A program made the position numbers and the translations under genes. This document shows positions 59,989-64,000 of a stretch of DNA of 64,000 nucleotides, piece after piece (positions within the stretch are counted from its first letter, which is position 1; every line of letters starts with the position of its first letter). A model generated the notes under the pieces. It saw only the letters and a program-made list of their open reading frames with translations. It did not search any database and had not been told where the DNA came from. Source of the DNA: HXMU1428-3 sp965215715 (GTDB lineage: Bacteria > Pseudomonadota > Alphaproteobacteria > Rhizobiales > HXMU1428-3); assembly GCA_965215715.1 (NCBI GenBank), contig OZ244129.1:2418001-2482000 (forward strand), written 5' to 3'.

Positions 59989-60604
59989 TGCAGCCCTCCA
60001 TATATGCCCCTTGGAAGATGGCAAAGGTTATTTTTGCTCCTTTCATGAGCGCGTAAGATAGGTTGGCGTCATATAATTTGGTTTCTTGCAAATTAGCATT
60101 GATGATTTTGGCCCCCACCAGTTGAGCGCGAAAGGCGCGCACCATTTCAAGGTTGGCCGCGGTTAGATCTGCATAGCTCATGTCTGTTTTAATGGCGCGG
60201 GCAAATTCTAAATTTGCGCCGCGCAAACTGGCGCCGATTAATTTTGCGTTTTTTAGATTGCTAATGCGTAAATCGGCTGATTCTAAATCTGCACCTGACA
60301 AGTCTGCATTGATCAGATTAACGCCGCGCATATCAGCTCGGGCAAATTTAGCGCCCCTTAAATTGGCGCCGGATAAATTGGCTTGTTTTAAGTCAGCAAA
60401 GCGAAAATCGACATTAGGGCAAACCGTTTTTGGTTTGATCTCGCAGCCATTAATTACCCAAGGGTCTGGGCGTGGGGGTTTTTCGTTTTTGATTTCATCA
60501 TAGGCTAGGCTGTTTGATGTAACAGCACACAGCATGATGAGCCCCAGTGACAGGACCTTTGATTTAAAGTTGGTCATAGCCTTGTGTTTTGTTTGCTTAA
60601 TCAT
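59966..60604 (-). CDS. Exported pentapeptide-repeat protein
   Basis: A 212-residue protein with a signal peptide (ending NSLAYDE) and about 20 pentapeptide repeats of the A(D/N)LxX type from FADLKQANLSGANLRG to LSYALMKGAK. These form a right-handed four-sided beta helix. The C-terminus ends GCIGCPHNW with a CX2C pair. The start may be 60604 or the Met at 60577. Its place between the PQQ dehydrogenase and the cytochrome suggests a role in that system; similar proteins occur near exaA-type genes by recollection. Confidence 0.85.
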   Translation of the reverse strand: MIKQTKHKAMTNFKSKVLSLGLIMLCAVTSNSLAYDEIKNEKPPRPDPWVINGCEIKPKTVCPNVDFRFADLKQANLSGANLRGAKFARADMRGVNLINADLSGADLESADLRISNLKNAKLIGASLRGANLEFARAIKTDMSYADLTAANLEMVRAFRAQLVGAKIINANLQETKLYDANLSYALMKGAKITFAIFQGAYMEGCIGCPHNW

Positions 60605-60703
60605 GGTTTGTCTTTTTACAATTTTGTTACATGTGAAAAACAATAGCTAAAATTGGCAACGCTCTCGCGCTGCCAATTTCATTCACATCAAGCGGATCCT
60701 TTA

Positions 60704-60752
60704 TAGCGTTTCATTGACCCCAAAACCGGCACCCACTTTTGGGTGAAACGCT
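60704..60752. repeat. Rhizobial palindromic repeat
   Basis: AGCGTTTCA and TGAAACGCT form the outer stem and CCCAAAA/TTTTGGG the inner one around CCGGCACCCAC. It lies between the PQQ dehydrogenase stop and the pentapeptide gene and may act as a terminator or mRNA-stabilising element in that operon. Confidence 0.85.
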
Positions 60753-60767
60753 CTGGGAAGGGAGCCA

Positions 60768-62654
60768 TTACTTGGATGCAACCTCTTTGGGCAGTTCAAA
60801 CACCCAGAAAGACCCACCTTGAGACACTGGCTTGGTTAAGTCAGCGATGTCACCGCCCCAGAGTGGGACCGCGCCGCCATAGCCTGAGCCAATGCCGATA
60901 TATTGCTTACCATCCATTTCCCAAGTGATTGGAACAGAGACAACGCCCGATCCTGTTTGGAACTTCCAAAGCTCTTTGCCGTTTTTGGCGTCAAAGGCTT
61001 TGACATAGCCATCGCTGGTACCTGTAAAGACAAGGCCACCCTTTGTTGTCAGTGTGCCTGACCATAAGGGAAGTTTCTCTTTTGCGGTCCAAACAATTTT
61101 ACCTGTAAATGGCTCAATGGCTGTTAGCGCGCCAATGTGAGTATCAAACTGGCGATGGATGCGGAAACCTTGGCCAAGGTAAGCGGCGCCTTTTTTATAG
61201 GTCACATTCTCTGTCCAGTAATCTTCTGTCCAGTGATTGGCTCCAATATAGAACAAGCCTGTTTCAGGATTGTATGACATGGGGTTCCAGTTTTTGCCGC
61301 CAAGAAAGTTTGGTGTTACTTTGATTTTCTTGCCTTGCTTTTGACCTGGCTCTGGCATTGGAGGGCGTTGGCCTTCCACCTCAATGGGCTTGCCTGTTTT
61401 CAAGTCAAAACCTTTTGCCCAGGTGATGTCTGGTACAAAGGGGTGGGCGGCAACCAATGAAGTAGGTTTATTGATTTTGCCATCACGTTTGGTGAGGTCA
61501 TCAAGGTCGGTCACAAAGAAGAAACCGTTACGATCAGCATGTGCGCCGTATCTTTTGCCTTTATGTTCAAAAAGAACGATTTCATTGTTCCCAGAATAAT
61601 CCCAGGCATCATTTGGTGTATGCTGGAAGAAACCAACGATGTCACCTGTTGACGGGTCAACATAGGCTTGGCCTGAGGTGTAAAGGCTTTCCCAATTGCG
61701 CGGGTCATCGCCTTTTTTGGTCCGCTTCCAAGTGTTCCATGGGGCTGGGTTACCAGTACCGATGACAATGGTGTTGGTTTTCATGTCAAAGGTTGCTGTT
61801 TGCCATGGGGCACCGCCGCCGTGGCTCCAGGCTTCAACCTTGCCTGTGTCTTTGTAGTTTCCTGGAGGCCAGGATGGGGCTTTAGGATCGCCTGTGTGGG
61901 TTGATGGTTTACCATTTAGCATACCCTTATGACCTTCAACAAAGGGGCGCATCCATAGTTCTTCACCTGTCATTGGGTCGCGCGCATAAAGTTTGCCAAC
62001 AACGCCAAATTCATCGCCTGAAGACCCATGGATCAACATGACTTTGCCGGTTTTTTGGTCTTTGATAACAAAGGGGGCGCCTGTCATGGTGTAGCCAGCG
62101 GTGTGGTCGCCAAATTTTTTCTTCCAAACCACTTTGCCGGTGTTTTTGTTCAGGGCCGCTATTGAGGCATCAAGCAGCCCCATGAAAACCAGGTCGCCAT
62201 AAATGGCAGCACCGCGATTGACAACATCGCAGCAGGGGCGGATGTCTTCCGGTAGGCGGGCAGAATATTGCCATAATTTTTTACCGGTTTTTACATCCAA
62301 AGCAAACATGCGTGAATATGAGCCGGTAACATAGATGACACCATCATGAACAATCGCTTGGCTTTCTTGGCCGCGTTGTTTTTCGTCGCCAAATGAAAAT
62401 GACCATTTTGGTTTCATTTTGCCAACGTTGCCGGTGTTGATTTTGTCCAAGGTGCTATAGCGCTGTGCTTTTAACCCCAGGCCATACATCAGAACGTCAT
62501 TGTTGGTTTTGTGGTCATTGACCAAATCTTCCCAGGTGACGCCTTTGCCCTTTGCCATCAAAGGGCTTGCGCTAAGCGCAAGAAGCAAACCTGCCGCACT
62601 CAGGCTTTTAAGCGCTGAGCTTTTCAAGAGCGCGGGTGTTGAGTGATATTTCAT
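60768..62654 (-). CDS. PQQ-dependent alcohol dehydrogenase
   Basis: This 628-residue periplasmic quinoprotein oxidises alcohols to aldehydes and passes electrons to a cytochrome c. A signal peptide (about 1-34, ending PLMA) precedes an eight-bladed propeller. The vicinal disulfide pair is Cys141-Cys142 in RPCCDVV, and the catalytic Asp is Asp352 in AWDYSGNN. The residue two after Asp is Ser354, not the Asp that marks lanthanide-dependent XoxF/PedH enzymes, so calcium use is predicted. There is no cytochrome domain. GGGAGG six bases upstream supports 62654. Confidence 0.94.
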   Translation of the reverse strand: MKYHSTPALLKSSALKSLSAAGLLLALSASPLMAKGKGVTWEDLVNDHKTNNDVLMYGLGLKAQRYSTLDKINTGNVGKMKPKWSFSFGDEKQRGQESQAIVHDGVIYVTGSYSRMFALDVKTGKKLWQYSARLPEDIRPCCDVVNRGAAIYGDLVFMGLLDASIAALNKNTGKVVWKKKFGDHTAGYTMTGAPFVIKDQKTGKVMLIHGSSGDEFGVVGKLYARDPMTGEELWMRPFVEGHKGMLNGKPSTHTGDPKAPSWPPGNYKDTGKVEAWSHGGGAPWQTATFDMKTNTIVIGTGNPAPWNTWKRTKKGDDPRNWESLYTSGQAYVDPSTGDIVGFFQHTPNDAWDYSGNNEIVLFEHKGKRYGAHADRNGFFFVTDLDDLTKRDGKINKPTSLVAAHPFVPDITWAKGFDLKTGKPIEVEGQRPPMPEPGQKQGKKIKVTPNFLGGKNWNPMSYNPETGLFYIGANHWTEDYWTENVTYKKGAAYLGQGFRIHRQFDTHIGALTAIEPFTGKIVWTAKEKLPLWSGTLTTKGGLVFTGTSDGYVKAFDAKNGKELWKFQTGSGVVSVPITWEMDGKQYIGIGSGYGGAVPLWGGDIADLTKPVSQGGSFWVFELPKEVASK

Positions 62655-62790
62655 TATTTTCCTCCCACTCGATTTTGAGTTGAGGGGAAAGAGTACGCAG
62701 ATTGATTTGAGAAAATAATGATCTAATAATGAGCGTTTACTGAATTTTTGATGCAATTAGTCTAATGTTTATTGAGAAATATTTATAGGT

Positions 62791-62818
62791 TCATGAGCAA
62801 TTACTTATAAACTCATGA
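62791..62818 (-). promoter_or_regulatory. Candidate regulator site upstream of the PQQ dehydrogenase
   Basis: TCATGAG (62791-62797) and CTCATGA (62812-62818) are exact inverted repeats with a 14-base gap, in the 188-bp space between the response regulator stop and the dehydrogenase start. This could be a binding site for the adjacent OmpR-type regulator or a weak terminator of its gene. Confidence 0.35.
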
Positions 62819-62842
62819 TAGCCTCACACTTCTCACTCATTT

Positions 62843-63517
62843 TTAATTCTCGACCAGTTTAAAACCGATGCCACGCACCGTGCGAATTTCCAACTTGTCA
62901 GTGGAAGCGTTTATTTTTTTGCGGACATATCCAACATACACATCGACCGCATTGGATGTGATATCAGAGGCTGGCCCCCAGGCGTTTTCAATGATGCGTT
63001 CGCGGCTAACTGTTTTGCCGGCATGGCGCATTAAATATTCCAATAGTGAAAATTCACGTTGGGTTAAATCTAAAACCTCTTCTTCAATTTTTGCTTCATG
63101 AGCGGCCAAGTTTAATGAGAGGGGGCCAATGTTCATTTCTTCGCCATCTAAATTTGTGTTGGCGCGCCGCTGCATCACTTTGATGCGGGCCAAAAGTTCT
63201 TCAAAGGCAAAGGGTTTGGTCAGATAATCATCTGCGCCAACTTCAAAGCCTGAAATTTTCTCTTCCAAGCTATCTTTGGCTGTGAGCATGCATATGGGAG
63301 TGGAGACACCTTGGCCACGCAACGTTTTGCATACATCGCGCCCATCCATGTCTGGTAACATTAGATCAAGAATGATGGCGTCATATTGATAGGAGCGCAG
63401 AAAGGCAAGTGCTTCTTCACCGCTTGCCGTCCATTGAACCCGCATGCCTTCAAGGGTTAGCCCGCGTTCAACAAAACGGGCAATGCCAACATCATCTTCA
63501 ACCAATAAAACATTCAT
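62843..63517 (-). CDS. OmpR-family response regulator
   Basis: A 224-residue two-component regulator. The receiver domain has the acidic pair in VLLVEDDVG, the phosphorylated Asp in ILDLMLPDMDG and Lys in DYLTKPFAFEE. The C-terminal winged helix binds DNA (EFSLLEYLMRHAGKTVSRERI, given in part as EFSLLEYLMRHAGKT; VDVYVGYVRKKI; RTVRGIGFKL). Its start overlaps the histidine kinase stop as TAATG. It is the nearest regulator to the PQQ dehydrogenase and may control it. Confidence 0.95.
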   Translation of the reverse strand: MNVLLVEDDVGIARFVERGLTLEGMRVQWTASGEEALAFLRSYQYDAIILDLMLPDMDGRDVCKTLRGQGVSTPICMLTAKDSLEEKISGFEVGADDYLTKPFAFEELLARIKVMQRRANTNLDGEEMNIGPLSLNLAAHEAKIEEEVLDLTQREFSLLEYLMRHAGKTVSRERIIENAWGPASDITSNAVDVYVGYVRKKINASTDKLEIRTVRGIGFKLVEN

Positions 63518-64000
63518 TAGATTAGTTTCACCTTCAAATTTATAATTGCACCTTGTTCGTCTCTATTTTCAGCCCAGATTTCACCTTCATGGCCTTCCAC
63601 AATCCATTGGGCGATGGCAAGACCGAGCCCTGTGCCTTCCCTTTTTTGCCCTTCTTTGGCTTGATAATAGCGCTCAAAAAGGTGAGGGAGTGCTTGAGGG
63701 TCAATGCCGGGGCCTTCATCCACCACTCTGATCAAAGCATATGTGCCCTCTTCTTGGTTTGCTGTGTCTTGCGTTGATAGCTCAATGGTCACTTTATCAT
63801 TTGGCTTTGAAAACTTCACTGCGTTGTCAATCAACACTAATATGCACTGACGAAACCAACTTTCATCGAGCTTGGCGATGTAATCTTGCTTGGGTGCGTC
63901 AAACTCAAGGCTAACCTCATTGGCCTCAGCATAGGCTGTGGCAGTATTAACCGCCTCTTCAATCACTTCATTTAACACATTCTCTTGCAACTCTAACTTC
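63517..64000 (-). CDS. Sensor histidine kinase, C-terminal part (cut by window edge)
   Basis: The last ~160 residues of a sensor kinase; the frame stays open to the window end, so the sensor and phosphoacceptor His parts are outside. The ATP-binding domain is complete: N box ILVLIDNAVKFSKP, G1 VVDEGPGIDP, F box LPHLFERYYQ and G2 GTGLGLAIAQWIV. Its stop overlaps the start of the response regulator by one base. It should phosphorylate that partner. Confidence 0.94.
   Translation of the reverse strand, partial: KLELQENVLNEVIEEAVNTATAYAEANEVSLEFDAPKQDYIAKLDESWFRQCILVLIDNAVKFSKPNDKVTIELSTQDTANQEEGTYALIRVVDEGPGIDPQALPHLFERYYQAKEGQKREGTGLGLAIAQWIVEGHEGEIWAENRDEQGAIINLKVKLI

Noticed and set aside
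60768..62654. XoxF-type lanthanide methanol dehydrogenase
   Set aside because: The residue two after the catalytic Asp is Ser, not the Asp needed for lanthanide binding, and the cytochrome is of PedF type.

Overview
The window is chromosomal DNA from an alphaproteobacterium, most probably a member or close relative of Hyphomicrobiales (Rhizobiales), of moderate to low G+C by eye. The evidence is gene order and family content: RNase D-lptC-lptA-lptB-rpoN-hpf-ptsN; a DUF1150/Hsp20 pair; lysC-ptsP-HTH-prfA-prmC-DUF4167-MOSC-clpB; pyk next to DUF1036; DUF1244. Rhizobial-type palindromes of the form CCCAAAACCGG...CCACTTTTGGG occur at three places. No genus can be named from the sequence alone.

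Layout. 1-4.0 kb: a short element with terminal inverted repeats, then thiC with a small membrane protein under a TPP riboswitch, and an NDUFA9-like dehydrogenase. 4.2-13.1 kb: RNase D, lipopolysaccharide export (LptC/A/B), sigma-54, hibernation factor, EIIA-Ntr, Hsp20, a PilZ-like protein and UbiG. 13.3-26 kb: aspartate kinase, PtsP (which with PtsN gives both ends of a nitrogen phosphotransferase relay), a RodZ-like HTH membrane protein, a 38-bp minisatellite, release factor 1 and its methyltransferase, a structured leader or small RNA before DUF4167, MOSC and ClpB. 26-37.4 kb is more accessory: a GGDEF enzyme, an unusual pair of spermidine-synthase-like genes separated by a perfect 55-bp inverted repeat, tandem palindromes, a caspase-like Sel1 protein and a two-gene RND pump. 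37.5-49.9 kb: two abutting atypical tRNA genes, a band-7 protein, a zinc peptidase, a GDP-fucose module (manC-fcl-gmd), a COG2345 regulator facing a DUF2231 membrane pair, LysM and L,D-transpeptidase cell-wall proteins, and a tandem SnoaL protein facing an HxlR regulator. 50-57 kb: pyruvate kinase, several conserved small families, a DUF411 metal-type protein and a probably acquired 309-aa protein next to a palindromic repeat.

57.2-64 kb: a radical SAM protein, then a minus-strand block reading histidine kinase (cut by the window edge) - response regulator - PQQ alcohol dehydrogenase - pentapeptide protein - small secreted protein - cytochrome c-550 (PedF type) - two paralogous small Cys-containing secreted proteins. 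This looks like a regulated periplasmic alcohol oxidation system with three uncharacterised exported partners.

Most worth following up: the split spermidine-synthase/SMP-30 pair; the structured RNA before DUF4167; the atypical tRNA pair; the long-palindrome family; the uncharacterised proteins in the PQQ block; and the COG2345/DUF2231 module with a visible candidate operator. All calls come from reading the sequence; no database search was run.
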